NCBI GenBank assembly: GCA_905221615.1
Contig: CAJNDT010000322.1
Span: 65,001 to 129,000, forward strand
DNA from: Symbiodinium sp. CCMP2592
Lineage: Eukaryota; Sar; Dinophyceae; Suessiales; Symbiodiniaceae
Direction: 5' to 3'
Length of the DNA: 64,000 nt
The number at the start of each line of letters is the position of its first letter. Position 1 is the first letter of the stretch. Below are positions 20,246 to 33,800 of the stretch, one piece after another. The notes beneath the pieces were generated by a model. That model saw nothing but the letters and a program-made list of their open reading frames with translations, ran no database searches and had not been told where the DNA came from. Both the position numbers and the translations under genes were made by a program.

Positions 20246-21529
20246 AAGTACAAAGGCCGTGTAGTCTTTAGGGGGGACCAAGTGCGCGACGCTTCTGGTA
20301 ACCCAGTGCTGTTTGGCTCAGAAGAAACTGCGACGACTCCAACCGGGTTGGTAGGTCTTGCCTCTTGCCTCTTTTATGGGCTCCGCCCAGGTCACGCGAC
20401 CTCGGTTGCGGATGCTATACAAGCGTACTTGCAAGCGAAGATCGGTCGAGAGACCTGGGTAATAATCCCTCGCGAGCTCTGGCTCCCCGAGTGGTCCCGG
20501 AGGTTCTCTCCCGACAGCCGTCTTGTAGTTAAACTTGAGAAAGGCTTATATGGGCATCCAGAATCAGGTAAGAGATGGCAAGACCACTTGACCGTCCAGT
20601 TGAAAAGGCTCGGAGGTCGCGAACTTCCCGCCTACCCTAGCACGTGGGTTTTCGAGTTCGGATCCCAGAAGCTAGTGCTTAATGTTTACGTCGATGACTT
20701 GACTTTAAGATTAGCTTCTAAAGTAAGTCGATGGGATAGGTTCGACGACCGTCAACTACTTCGTTGTGTGTCGTATCTCCATCACTCAAGTCGTGTGACT
20801 TTAAAAGGGTCTGTTTCGCAACAGGACTTAGGTTGCCAGATAAAGGTGTATACAGACGCAGACTTTGCTTCTTGCCCTCTGTCGGCGAAAAGCACGACTG
20901 GAATCCTCGTCGTCGCAAAGACCGGAGACTGCGCATATCTACTCCACTGGGTTTCGCGTAAGCAGTCCTCCACGGCTCGGTCCACGACAGAGGCCGAAAC
21001 GATCTCTCTTGCGACCGCCATGTTTTCAGAGGTAGAAAACCTTCAAGAGTCCTTAGGCGATATCCTTGGGTTCGAGATCCCGGTGTTTTATAGGCAATAT
21101 AATAATACCGTGATTTCTATTCTTAAGGGAGGCTATTCTGCTAAACTCCGCCACATGCCTAGGGTGCACAGGGTCAACGTAGCGTCTATCTGTGAGAGAC
21201 TCGCAGAGCCGCACGTCCAGATAACCTTTTGCCCTACGACGGAGCAACGAGCAAATGGGTTCACGAAAGTAATTAGCCCCCAAGAGTGGCCATCCATGCT
21301 GGAACAGCTTTGCCTGTCTGAGGGTTCCGCAAATGCCCCGATACCTGCTGCTCCATCACCGAACTTCGTTCTTGAAGATCCTCTTGCAGATACTGATCCG
21401 GAGTCTGTTGCCGGCATCCTGCCACACAGACGGAAAATCATATTCTGCAACTGTTCCACTTTCTTCCTCCAGATGCTTCGTCTCGTCCAGTCGTCTCTTT
21501 CGAGGGTAAGGGATTTACGACTGGGTTAA
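20246..21529 (+). pseudogene. Ty1/copia RT-RNase H, internally deleted
   Basis: The frame begins KYKGRVVFRGDQVRD, the conserved start of the copia RT, without its own start codon. It continues through the RT core (VVKLEKGLYGHPESGKRW) to the catalytic YVDD at 20687-20698. Shortly afterwards it jumps to the RT/RNase H connection (RQLLRCVSYLHHSS). The usual stretch between them is missing, so I read a deletion right after YVDD. The RNase H part is recognisable: VYTDADFA, STTG, HWVSRKQSSTARSTTEAE, then the copia C-terminal HMPRVHRVNVASICE region. Integrase and protease are absent. The frame ends at a stop at 21527-21529. It is the pol relic of the element ending in the right terminal repeat. Confidence 0.85.
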
Positions 21530-21979
21530 GGAGCAATACGTCTAAGTTCAGGGGGGTAACGCATGTCCTCACGAGGTTCGTTCGGCAACAAGCCAAGAAC
21601 CTAACCTTCACTGCTGTAGCGATTTACCAAGGTTGTCAGTTTGACCTGCACACTGACAAGTACAACGATCCGGGATCGTACAACTTCGTCTACCCGTTAA
21701 TCAAGGTAAAAGGCGGTCAGATATGGGTCCAGGATCCACTTGGTGATCAGCAATGCCCACAGCGTGATTGCAATAGCCCAGGTCGCATTCAAAGAACTGC
21801 CTGCACTCTTCCAACCGTCTGTTAGACACTGCGCTGTACCGTGGGAAGGGCCACTTCAGTCCCGTGTTGTGCTAGTAGCGTTCACGCCTCGAGCACCAGC
21901 CGCACTGAAACCGTCTGAAGCGCAGTTGTTAGACGAGTTAGGTTTCCGAGTGCCTCGCAGTAGAACTAGTTTCCTGTAA
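21530..21979 (+). pseudogene. 2OG-Fe(II)-oxygenase-like C-terminal domain of the copia element, frameshifted
   Basis: After the RNase H frame, a second frame (codons in phase with 21598) reads LTFTAVAIYQGCQFDLHTD and then GGQIWVQDPLGD. Near 21735-21745 the reading shifts and a third frame carries ELPALFQPSVRHCAVPWEG, SRVVLVAFTPR and the end FRVPRSRTSFL. Taken together the pieces show the metal site of a double-stranded beta-helix oxygenase: HxD (H at 21649, D at 21655), a distal His at 21827 and an Arg at 21863 in a final strand. The shifts make it a relic here. DNA-modifying TET/JBP relatives use this fold, but assignment to that branch would be a guess. Confidence 0.5.
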
Positions 21980-22001
21980 GTAACTGTTTCACGCTGTCTA
22001 C

Positions 22002-22011
22002 AAGGGGGGAG
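22002..22011 (+). promoter_or_regulatory. Polypurine tract before the right terminal repeat
   Basis: The run AAGGGGGGAG stands directly before the repeat that starts TTGAAAAAACACG. A polypurine tract at this place primes plus-strand synthesis in LTR retroelements, so it supports reading 22012 onward as a 3' LTR. Confidence 0.6.
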
Positions 22012-22160
22012 TTGAAAAAACACGTGCCCCCAGGCCCTTCTTATGTTGATCATCATGAAGCAGTTTCACCCGAAGACGTTATTACCGATATTTGGCTCAA
22101 GACACAAAAGAAGCGTTATCATCACTGTGTCTTGGAATCAGAGATTGCCCTGCAATTAAC
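22012..22160 (+). repeat. Right copia-type terminal repeat with spliced-leader-like tract
   Basis: Direct repeat partner of 11231-11390. It contains a single ATTTGGCTCAAG (22090-22101), which equals the last bases of the DinoSL with one T fewer. It follows the oxygenase-like tail and the polypurine tract in the order expected for a 3' LTR. Confidence 0.65.
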
Positions 22161-24430
22161 TATCAGCGTCATATCTTCTTAACACTAGCACCATCATCCA
22201 TCAGTTCTTGTCTGTTTTTCCGCAATCAACAAGGCCGCAGGCGTCTTTTTGGAACAGCAAAGCAAACGAATGAACGAGTGATTGAGTGAATGGATATTTC
22301 TATAGACTACTGAATTTGTTGTCCTGCATCGTAGTTTCTCGTCCTGGCCAGGCTGGAGGCAAAACATACCACGGAAGAACTGCTTGCATGGACGTGTGGA
22401 CTAAGGAAGGGAAGAAGAGAGCAGGGAAAGAACCAAGGGTTAAGTGAATCAATGCACCAGAGGATGAAGTGACAGGAAATCAACCAGTTGGAATGAGCAA
22501 CAGATGTTCGTGACATGTCAATTCGAGTCTTCGAGTTGTCCAGGGCCGTGGGCCGAACAAGCCGTGCCAGATTACATTGCATGAGCTTTCGCACGACTGT
22601 ACTGCCTTGAAAGTTCCCCCGTGAAGGTGATTTTTCCAGCTTGGCAGTCGAAAAGGATGCCATGGAAGAGAAGTGCATCTCCGGAAAACATTCGCCAGCT
22701 TGCATAGCGTGTGGATGCTGTGGTGTGCTGAGGCTGAAAGCTTTTGCTGAGCATGTCCAGGGCGGTGGTGCCTCTGCCTCGGGTGTTTGCAGCATTCCAT
22801 TGGTGCGGTGCTGTATTCGCGAGACAAGCTGCAGAGAGAAATCGCGTATAGGAGGGAGAGAGCGTTACAACGGAAGTTGCAGCAGCATCATCACCGTTGT
22901 TTGCAAAAGCATCGCATGTGAGCACGGTGTTGACAAGTTTGCCGGCCACCGTGGCACTTGTCCAGAAGTGTTGTGAGATCTTGTGAAGCTCGATATCAAG
23001 AGATTGCGCCTTCCCATTCAATGACGTCGTGCTACTCCTTGCAGGGGGAGTGCGCTTGAAGATAACAGAGCAGCAAAAGGCACTTCTAAGGATGTATTGT
23101 CAAACCATGCAGGAGGCAACAAAATGATGTACTGTCACAGTTTACACAGTCGGTCATTCTTGCGAATTTTTCTGTCGGTGCCAACGGTCAAAGCAAAGGG
23201 TCTGCGCAAACACACGCATCGCCGAACGAGACCCCGCTAAATTCAATTTAGTGCCCCGCGAAGCTCATCGCCGACCGTCGACCGTCAAAAGCAAAGCCAG
23301 GACCAGCACTCTGACTGTATGGACTTCAATGCAAATGCTAAGTAGTGACTCCAGTGCCAAGGAGGGGAGGGCATTATGGTCGGGAAGAAAAGTCTGTATA
23401 TACTGGCAGCCCCAAGTCTACGTACCAAGCTTTTTGCCGATCGCTTGGCCTTCGTGTCTGGCTCGGCTCAAGATTCAGACAGTTTCTTGAAGCCTCACTG
23501 GTCGCTTGTCTGTTTGCCCCGTATCTTGTCGCCTTTGTTTCACTTCGCAGATCGAATGCTGAAGACTGGCTCCTTTGCAATACAGATCAGCTTCGGGTTC
23601 GGCGGGCAAAGGGTTTCCGTGAGCTGCCTGCAATTGTGGATGATCCGTATCTCTAACTCCTGCTCGCATGCGCTCGTAGAATTGCGTGCTTCGTCTGAAA
23701 ATAAACTCGCTCTGCCAACGCTCCCAAAAGGTGCGCACTTCTATCCAAAACAGCAGAATGAAACCATGTTGGAAGTCCCAGTTAAGTCTGTGTCAACTTG
23801 CCCCGTGCACGCTCCTAAAAGTTGCGCGCTTCTAGAACAACCGCGTTCCAAAAACGCAGGAACCTCTTGCCTTGCAGCCTTGCCTTTGCTGCTACCTCTG
23901 CTTGCTTCGATACTCAACTGGAAATGCCGTTGTGTCGTGACCGAGAGCAAAGTGGATTTCTCTGCATGCCACATAGAATATCTAACGTTCGAGCCGCTTC
24001 TCAGTCTTAAAGACTCAACCTAATCATGTGCAATCATATCCGCCTCTCAAGATTTGTATGTGTGTCTTTGTGTCATATAAGCCCAAGGGCTTTGCTGTCC
24101 AGGTTTGGCTTTTGATAGGCAGAAATTGGGCATAGAAGGTCGACAGCGGAAAGTGGGCACCATGTCAAGCGCGGGACGGTCGCTGCATCAGTTTAACGGT
24201 TTTGACCATGCATTGGGCACCCTTGAACAACACGGCTGGCATGGTAAACCCACGCTGGAACATGCACAACTGCAAGGTCGGCCAGGATTGTGACATGTAA
24301 ACAACTCTTGATCCCAGGTTGGTGCGTGGTTTCCAGAAGGTATGCGAAATCGTGGCGATCCACTCGTCCTGCAGGCCATTGCTTATTGCTTGTAAGGAAG
24401 ATTACAGAAGCACCTGAGTAAGTAAATACT
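22161..24430. other. No recognisable gene
   Basis: A plus-strand frame at 23376-24023 and minus-strand frames at 22307-23021 are long for chance but show no motif, exon pattern or repeat I can name. I leave them out as genes. Confidence 0.5.
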
Positions 24431-24797
24431 TAAGTACGTATGTTGCATCAATGTGCGTATGTAGGTGCGCTTGTACGTTTGTAGGTACGTGCCCGCATAT
24501 GTACACATGCACGTATACATAGGGTACATACCTGTACCGACCTGTCTACCCGCCTCCCTGCCTGCCTGCCTACCGACCTACCTACTTACTTCCTTGCTTA
24601 CCTACAAACCTGCGTGCTTACCTTCTTGCTTGTTCGCTTACCGGCTTCCTTATGTGCCTACGTACGTAATAAGTAAGTACGTGCTTGCTCACCTTACATA
24701 CATGCATGCATACATACATGCATGCAGAGAAACGAAAATACGTACATACCTACATACATAAGAAGCAGACATAATAGATTGACGCGTTACAGAGTGC

Positions 24798-24832
<35 letters not shown>

Positions 24833-24889
24833 GCCTGCCTGCCTGCCTGCGCCCCCTGCGTGTGCTTTCCGTCTGTCTCTCTGTCGGTA

Positions 24890-24946
<57 letters not shown>

Positions 24947-25262
24947 GTCTGTCGGTGTCCGTCTGCGTTCGTCTGTCTGTGTCTGTCTTCTTGTGTCTGT
25001 GTCTGTGTCTGTCTGTGTGTCGTTGTCTGTCTGTGTGTCTATGCATCCGTGTGTCAGAGTGTCTATGTGTCTATCGATGTATCTGTCTGTCTCTCTCTCT
25101 CTTCTCTCTCTCTCTCTCCATATGTCTCTGTCTGGTGTGTGTCTCTGTCCGTCTCTCTCTCTCTCTCTCTCCGTCTGTGTTTGGTTCTCTGTCTGTCTGT
25201 ATCCTTGTCTTTCCGTGTGTCTGTCAGTCTGTTTGTCTGTCTATCTATCTATGTATGTATGC
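24431..25262. repeat. Compound microsatellite: (TACC/TACG)n then (CTGT)n and (CT)n
   Basis: 24431-24780 is a decayed tetranucleotide array (TACG, CTGC, TACC, CATG types). About 24798-25262 is mostly (CTGT)n with internal (CT)n. The Cys/Val/Leu-rich frames are artefacts of the repeats. Confidence 0.95.
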
Positions 25263-27050
25263 ATGTGCGCTTGAACTTTCGATAGGCTTTCCCAAACCTC
25301 GCCTGACTTGATCGAGCTGCGAGTGCGAAAAATGCCGATATGTATGCACGTACTGGTACTTGTGTGATTTGCGTGTTCCCTGCGCTTGCCCGACCTGGAG
25401 GAGTTCCGTGCCGGTGCTTTTTCTGTTGCTGTGCAGACAGATGTGGGGAGCTTGGCTTGAGCACCTCGTGGCTTCGTGTGAATTTTGGTTCACCACAAGT
25501 ACCTTTGAGGTGGACGTCTGGTGCTTGGCCATGCTGGGAACCAATGCGCTTCAGACGCAGCCGATTGCATCTCGATGTCTGAATACTGCAAAGCATGCCA
25601 CTTGGTCCTTTGAGGTTTGCTGGCCGGTGGAGTCGCTGGTGGGTGGCATTCCAGCCCGCATTGGTATCAGAGCCGGATGCTCGGAAGGGCAAGCCACGCT
25701 GAAGCCGTCACTTCGCGTTTCTGAGATGTGGAAGTTGGGCAGCAGCCACGCGCTGCTTGCTGCAGAGTCGCTTTCAGATTGTGATACCAGAACGAAGGCA
25801 CGGAGCAGTTTCCGTTTAGCTCGGTTCGTGCAAAAGCGAGCGAACGAGGCAGACTTTCGTAGCAATTACGGAAAAAGCATGTGAAGCGGGTGGGCTTGCG
25901 ACTCCCTGGACACAGAGTGCAAATGTGAGAGGAGAGGAATGCTTGGGTACTCTATTGATTTGGTGAATCGAGCTGCCTCTGCGAACATGCTTCGTGTGGT
26001 CGGTTGTCGTTTGACCGGCTGTGGCAGGCAATAAGACTCGCTGGGCTTGTCAAAGCATCCATACAGGCATACGGCCATTTGTTGTTGCTGTTCTGAAGGG
26101 GCATTTCTGAACGAGGACATGGGCATCTGTCCTGTGCAGGAAGGACTGGAAGACCTTGCGGCTAAAGGTTTTTCGGACCAAAGAAACGCAAGGAACGAAG
26201 AGGTGTGGCAGCAACGGTTGCTTGAAGTCGTTGTTCGTTATGTGATTTGACGAGCACGAGTGACAAAAATGTGATTTGAATGGTACGGAATGTGCAGGCC
26301 AAGTCGAAGTAGATGAGCCCAACACTGACGACCTGGAGTCTCACCGGTGCTGACAGGATTCATAATGGCCAGAATGGGAAAAAGGGGATCTGCGACTGTG
26401 AGATGCGAACGACGATCATTTAGCTGAGTGCGTGGACATCTTCTCATTGACATCCGCCAGCAGGTCAGGTAAGATGCACCTGACATGTCATAGGCTATCG
26501 GGGTATGAGTCACATTTCTTCAAGCCTTGTTCGTCCCGGTGTCACGCCCAACCACTGCAGTATCACAAGATAAGGCTACATGACGAATCAGCCCAGGCTT
26601 AGATTCAGTGACTTTGCATCATGGGAGTCGCTCATGGGTGCGTTTGCAAGAAGGAGGAAAGAGTTGAAGCTGACGTTGATGACGAGTCTTGGTGTAACTT
26701 GAAAGGAAAGCTGTGAGCTCTTTGACTCTTTGGTGTGTGTGCCACCGCCCAGGACGACTTGGTCTCCATCGCTTCCACTCCAACTCTCGCAAGCTCTGAA
26801 ATTCTAGAGTTTCTCCACAAGGCAGGGTGGAAAGACGGGCATTGTGGGAGCGGGAAGAGCTGGACTGAGTTGGGAGCTTGTGATTCACGTGGCAGGTTCC
26901 GCTGTTCAAAAGGTTACAAGAAGATTTGCTGCCCACTCTAGCACCAACATGTGCAAGCAAAACCTTCCTACCGGGATGCTTGGCTGCCATGTCGATTGCT
27001 GCGATGTGCTTTGTTGAGACGGCTCCTGGCAGAGGTTGAGCACTGAGGTG
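25263..27050. other. No recognisable gene; possible upstream intron sequence of the PKG gene
   Basis: A 174-codon frame at 25360-25884 has no motif. If the kinase gene that becomes visible at 27.05 kb extends upstream, its first exons could be here or before the window, but I found none. Confidence 0.4.
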
Positions 27051-27053
27051 ATG

Positions 27054-27829
27054 TGGTCATCGAACAAGGCGACGAGGGCCACGAGCTCTTCGTCATCAGG
27101 CGCAAGATGTGACGATGGGGGTGATCACCTCCAGGAAGAGCAGGGGGGGGCGGGCATGGGCGGGCCTGGGCGGGCATGGGCCCATCTGCGCGCAGGTCCG
27201 GCATCTGCTCCGTGCAGGTGAACGGCCACGAAGTGGCGCAGCTCAAGGCCGGGGCGGCCGGGGCGGCCGGGGCGGCGCACAGCGGAGACCTGCGGAGACC
27301 TGCGGTGGAGAGACCCCTTCCCCGTTTGATGAAAGGATGGCGACTACTTCGGTGAGAATGCCTTGCTCAGGGCTGAGCCACGAAATGCCACCATAGTAGC
27401 GCAGCTCGGATGCAATAGGGTGAAGCAAAACCGCAGCAAAACCCCCCTCCCAATTTCAAGAAACAAAGCCCAACAGTCCTCGATAGAGTGTTCGTCACCG
27501 TTAGTTATCGTTCGAGCAACTGCAAGGTGGGTGAGGGTCGGTGGGGGGGTAGGTGGGTGCGTGGGTGCCGGTGCGTGCGTGCGTGGGTGGTGGAAATGTG
27601 TGTAGGTGTGTGTGTGTGTGTGTGTGTGAGTTTGTGTGTGTCTGTGTGTGCGTGGGTGTTGTCGATTCCATCATATTTCGTGGTCACAGGTTTGAAGGCC
27701 AAATGGACATTCTGACACTGTCCACGTTTCTGTCCAAGGAAGCAGCCGCTGACAACCATCATCGTCCGGCGCAGCAAGTTCGAAGAGTTGGGCTTGCGTG
27801 AGAAGTTGGTGTTCAAACAGAGAAATGCG
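27054..27829 (+). CDS. PKG exons: first cyclic-nucleotide-binding domain
   Basis: Four blocks: about 27054-27099 ([17 protein letters not shown]), 27196-27247 ([17 protein letters not shown]), 27336-about 27395 ([20 protein letters not shown]) and about 27743-27829 ([20 protein letters not shown]). The phosphate-binding cassette is [15 protein letters not shown], with the Glu and Arg that contact the cyclic phosphate. The first two introns appear to use GC donors (at 27100 and 27248). Their sequence is rich in GGGCGGGCCTGG-like and GGGGCGGCC tandem units, which may obscure them from gene finders. Confidence 0.8.
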
Positions 27830-30800
27830 CAAAGCTCAGTTTGCAGGACACTCGGGAGCATCCGTGCTTCTGCCTTCTGCACCTGCAGTGTTACTTTGTA
27901 TCTGCAGGCCGTCGGAGGCGGATTTCTGGAGTCAGAGGCCCCGAGTCAGCACTCGGCAGTGCAGTGCGAATTGTTGCTTCTGGCAAGTCGTTAGACTTGG
28001 GTTGTGTTGCTTTGTCAAGGCGAAGCCTCCAAGCCCGAAGACCGAAGAAGAACGCCGGATCATGGCAAAGGCATGCACTTTTGAAGGGCTTTGTTTCAGC
28101 GTACTTGTCCCTCATGGCAAGGCCCTGAAGGAGAACACGAATCTCCAAGGTCTGGTGGCTGCCCTAAGAGCATGTTTTCCCATGATGCACTTGCACATTT
28201 GTGCAGCTTATCTCGCATGGCCTCTCGTATTGGGGTCCGGGCTTAGGTGTCGCTAGACGAATCGAGCACAGAGAGACTTATCGACACCGCTTGGAAGGCG
28301 GCCCGTTTTTAGAGTTTTGTCAAGGTGTCTTCCTGTCTCTTGCAGGAAGAGGTGAAGGCTGGCACTGACGTGATCACCGAAGGTGATCTCAATGCCTCGT
28401 TCTTCTACATGGTCAAGCCTCGGCTCCCAGACCAACCCGTGGCATGTCTCGCAACACATGCAACCTCGGTAGTCAGGTCAGGAAAGTTCGACGTCATCCA
28501 GCTCGCTGCCCAGCCTCTAGCAGAAGTGCTGTAACGTCGACAAGGGGCCCGTTTCAGCTGTCGCTTCAGGAAAGAGCACCGTCCGTGGCTCAGTTGCAGA
28601 GTACTAACCACCGTCAAAGGTTCGGCGTTGTGCAGGCGTTGGTCAGCTCAAGCCTGGAAACAGCTTCGGCGAGTTGCATCCTTACCACAACGACCTCGCC
28701 AGATTTTTTCTGTTCTCAGCTTTCTGCATCCCCTGAGGCTGGCGCTAATCTACACTGCGCCACGCGCTGCGACGGTCAAGGCTGTGTCCAACGTTCATTG
28801 CTGCCGTGTTTTGCGTTTTGGCTCACGCCGTGAATGTCAAGGCCGTGGTCGATTCCGAACTCTGGGTCATTGATAGGCAGCCTGGCTTATCTTGCGCGGT
28901 GCACTCGCACTTGTGGTATCGCTGCATCATGAATGATTCATGCCTGCCGTTCGGCCGAAGTCGGAACGCTTTGTTTGAGAGCACATATACGAGCGGGGTA
29001 ACCACGCGCGGTTTGATCTTGTTCACACGATTTCCTGGTCACACGTGATTGCACGGAGAACATGGTCAAGATTTGCTCCGAGCTTTGTTTCAGACACAAA
29101 CCTCACTTCGATGCTGATTGAAGAGAGTATGTGGTTTGCGCGGCTTCGTGAACTGTGATAGCATCGGTGTGGGCAGCAAAACGTTTTTTCGTTCCCAGAG
29201 CCCACGCTTTACTTAGTGGCCGTGTGTGGATGGCACGAGAGGTTCGAGTGCGGTTCTCTTTCGCCGACGGCTCACGGCAACATCGCAGGTTGCCATCCTC
29301 GTTTGCCGACGGAGCATTGAAAAGAAGCGTCAGAAGTGTGTAGTCGTTTGTTTTTGAAAGACCTCTGGGCATTCCGCGCGTGTTGGTTGATTTTCTTTGC
29401 CCGGCCGAAGCTCGCACTAGAGTCAGCCTTTTGGACGCCAGCTCAACACGAGGACCGATTTCAAAGCCGTTCTGGCTGCTCGAGGCGACAAGTGTCAGGA
29501 CGGGTCTCAAACTGCTTCAAGGTGAAGGGGCGGCTGCAGGATTAACCCTGACAGGAGTATGTTGCATTGTTGGACAAGGCTTGGCATGGACTGGCCACGG
29601 TACTGGATGCATTGTCTGTGGCATGATTCGCTACAAGCCCAGGTGGATCTTCTCAAGGGTCTTTTGAAACCTGAAGAGAAAGAAGTGTGCGTCTCAGTGT
29701 GCAGCTATATGCGGCTATGTTGTATGTAAAGGTCCTAGGGTTAGCTCGCTGCCTTTGCAAGGCTTTGGCGAAGTCCTTGACTGTTGGGGGCACAGCTCAC
29801 TCGTCAGACTTTCCAAATTTCGCGGTGCGAACCGTGCATGTCGGAAGGAGATGTCCTTCTCCAAAGATGAGATGGTCTTCGAACAAGGTGGCTTGGCATG
29901 TGCCAGCTTGTCAGACTGTCAGGCTTGCGAGATGCTGCATATGGTATTCATGTGGACTCCTCGAGACGGAGGTGAGAAGGGAGATGCATTCTACATTCTG
30001 ACCGAGGGGCAGGCAAGGACATGACTTGACCTGATTAATGTGTTCTTGAGTGGTTCTTGCTAGTTTTACATCGATTTCCCTCTTTGTCATCGGTCGTCTC
30101 CGTCCATCTACGTGGCCGTCTGTACGTCTTACTGTCTACATGGCTACAGAATCTGCACCTGCTGTTGAGAAAAGTTGGGCCTCGTTTTGCCGGAATATTA
30201 TCAACAAACACAGAAAAGTTGGAGTGAACCCCATGATGAAGGGATGCAGCTGCACTGCCGTATTGGTGTAGTTGGATGGGGCGTGTTTCAGTATAAAGGC
30301 CTTCCTCAAGTTGTCAAGCATCGTCTGCATTGCGGGGTCGTGCGGTATGACGTGTAGAAAGAGGTCCTGATGTTAGACAATTCAGCCAGCTTCTCTGCCC
30401 CACCTTTCTCTTTTTCTTCGTTTGTTTTGCGTGTTTGTTTGTTGATGCTAAAGTTTATGATGTTTATGCTATCTGCACTTTCAAAGCATTGGGCATGACG
30501 CGGTGCTTATTCCTGTCATTTTTCTACAGTGCATGCTCCTACTGGTACTTGGCACGTTAGACATGCTGGAGGAGGCAAAGATGACAATCATGCTACGTGC
30601 ACGGTACATGTTATAATCTACCTGCCTTGTTACGGCACGGCATAACTTACAACAGGAGGTTACGATGCGGAATATGATACTGTGCTGCAAGTCAGAAGAA
30701 CTGCAGATGCCTTGTTGCCGAAGCCAGTTTGGCGTCTGCAGACAACTGCCAGCGGCACCTGAAAGCGCTGCGATGAGAAACACCATAACACTCCATCGGA

Positions 30801-33800
30801 GCCGGGCCCCCGGCTCACCCTTCGTCCGTTGACGTCGTCCGATTCGGCACGTGTGCGTTACTGACGTGGCATCACTGGGTCCATGGTCTGTTTTCAACTC
30901 TTGGCTTCGGCGCACAGCGACATGGGATGACATGGGTACGTGCACGAAGCTCAGACATTCGTCGTACGAGTAATGCTGGACACTTGCTGCATGTCGTTGC
31001 ATTGGAGCCCGTTGTGGCGTGCATGAACTGCACCAAGACAGATATTCTACGAAACCAGTTTTTGTTGTCATACCTTAGCACTTTGGATCACTGTTGGGAT
31101 CGTTGTCCGGCTCTACTTGGTACACATGTCCTGTTCAGTTTGTCGTGCTGGTCTGTGTTTAGGCGTGCTTTGCTTCTTAATCCGATGTTGTGTCGAATGA
31201 AACGCAAAGAAGTTGGACTTAACAGCAGTGCCTGAAACTGCATGGGCAGCAACTGCGATTCACATGCAGAGACGCCGCGCAAGCACAGCCCTGATTTGGA
31301 CGAGTCTGCTTACACCCAAAGCAGGTCGCGGTCATCAAAGACGGCGTAGAGCAGATAAAGCTTACGGCACGGATCTCAGTCAGAGGCACTAGCATAAAGC
31401 GCTGGGACCTGCTCGCATTTGCTGCAGGCTACTCTGCAAGAAGCCCGCTATTTCGGGGAGCGGGCCTTGCTGACAAACGAGGGCCGAGCTGCCACCATCA
31501 AGGTGGGGCTTTTTGCACTGGCCGTCGTTTCACATGCGCTGGGCTTTGACTACATCTTACCACCACAAGAGACTGGGTCAAGGCTGGCGCGTGTTGCTAG
31601 AAGTTAAAGCACCAAGAAGCCACCTGTCGAGAGCACTGAGCGTGAATGCCGGTGTCAGAGAGCAAACCATGGAACATGCTTCCAGGTGCAAGAAAATTTG
31701 ATAGACGCTCAGAATCAAAGCAAGCCTTGAGGCTGACCAATGGTTGAATGTTTGGATCCTACATAAGCTTGGGCTCACTCTCGCCTTCCCGAAACATGTC
31801 CCACCGATACCGATACCGGGATTCGGACTGGCTGTACTGCACTCCTGGCAACTTCAGAACGGAGAGAGGTATCAGATGCTGACCAGGTCACGTCGGACAC
31901 AGCAAAGTTCCTGCGTCTGGACAGATTGCAGCGAGCTCAGCCTGCTCCACTTTTGCGGCATGGTGGGTGTGTGTGTGTGTGTGTGTGTGTGCGTGTGTTT
32001 GTTTCTGCTGTACATGCGACAGACCTGCCTTCATTTTGCTAGATTTTAATGCTCATCATCACGGCTTTTGGTCATGTTTTCCTTGCTTGGCAGTTTACTG
32101 TATCACGCAGGGGGCGACGGGGGTCGTTCAAGTGGCTGTCGCCAACGAAGCTCCGCTTGATTCGACCAGGAAAACGTACCTGCCAAAGTAAATGCACGAC
32201 CTGGGTGTCTGCCTACAGAACTGGTGTGCTCATAGTTTCTTTTCCTTGACAAAGCAAGGTTTTTTCAAGGTTCAGGTGGTGGCTTGACAGCGCAGTTGCT
32301 GCAATCTGCAGTCGAAAAGCTTTTAGCATTGATCACTACATGAAAGGAAGCAGTCATCTTTGTTTGTAGAACACGAGGGCATGTGCAGCCATGAATTAAC
32401 GACCTTTGTCGTCTTCCAGATCAAGCTTGGGTCTCGCTGCTCCAGCAAGACTTTGTCTTACATGGTTGTGGGCATGTGTGTACTTGTATGCATCTGTATG
32501 CGTGAATGCATGTGTATGCACATCTCTATGTACATCTGTATGTATGCCTGTATGTATGTCCGTATGTCTGGAAGTATGTCTATATGTCTGTATGTCTGTA
32601 TGCCTGTATGCTGTATGTCTGTATGCCTGTATGCTGTATGCCTGTATGCCTGTATGTCTGTGTGTCTGTCTGCCTGGCTGTTTGTCTGGCTGTCTAGCTG
32701 TCTGTATGCATGCAGGAATGCATGGATGCATGGATGCACGGATGTATGCATGTATGTATGTATGTATGCATAAGGGCATGTGTATGCATCTGTATATGTG
32801 GATGTGTCGGTCTACCTTCATTGCCGCCTTGCTCGAGGGAGGGCCCTGAACCTAGCGGGCAGTTCGGTGACGACTGGCACAGGTCACTTTGCCTCACATG
32901 TTCGAGAACAGGTTCGAGAGCAGGGGGGAGATGCCGGTACCAGAGGAACTGAAGGCCGCCACTCAGGACTTCAACCTACTCAAATCGCTCCTGCCGTCCC
33001 CCAGCCTGACGGATACCTTCGCGATGGACCTGGACGAGAACCCGGAGCTGGACGACAGCAGACCTCCGGAATGGCAAAAGCCCAGACCCAAAGGCGGAAA
33101 ACAGGGCGGAAAGGGAAAGCACCAGCAGTCGCCTCAAGCGGAGCGCTTCGGGAGCTCCTGGAAAGGCAACGACTGGACCAATCGTTGCCAACAAGCCGTG
33201 GCAACAGCAGCAGAACCGTCAGCATGCTGACGACCTCAGGCCTCTGACAGGAGGTTCAGCTCAACATCTGCAAGCAGGACACCTCCTACGTCATCTTCAT
33301 CAATACGCAGGAGACCAAAAGCTTGGCGCACACGTTGTCCGGCATCGGGGAACAATGGCACTTGACGAAGCGGGAAGCCCCGGAAAGGTTCAGCTCGCCC
33401 ATACGAGTGGTCATGTTCCAACACTTCATCGAAACAGTCCAGTCCAAATTCGACCGGATGCTTGCGAGTCCATCATCCCGTTCCAAGGCCCAGGAAATGG
33501 GCTTTCTTCTAGAGCAGGACAACAAGATTCCTGGTCTTCGTCGGGATCCGAGCCTCAAGAAACATGTCAAGGACGATCGCATCGAGCCCCTGCTGCCAGC
33601 GGAGATCAAGGAGATCCTGGGCAAACTCCTCGTTCTTTGCACCATGGAGAGGGTTATCGCCAGGTTCCATGGCATGCGGAAGCTCAACGAGGAGTACTCC
33701 TCCCCAACTTATGGGATGTTCTTGGAAGCGGGAATGAGGACACAGGAGGCTCAGAAGACGTGGGGATTGCTTCACCGCTTCAATCAATCGGCGACTTGGA

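Noticed and set aside
11231..22160. One single 11-kb copia insertion from left to right repeat
   Set aside because: The interval holds a gap, an unrelated multi-exon gene and local duplications, and the pol relic lacks integrase. Two separate partial insertions or a scaffold join are just as likely, so I do not draw one element.
23376..24023. 215-codon plus-strand frame
   Set aside because: No ATG-proximal signal, family motif or exon pattern; probably chance.
24722..25311. Cys/Val/Leu-rich frames that look like secreted or membrane proteins
   Set aside because: They are readings of (CTGT)n and (CT)n repeats.
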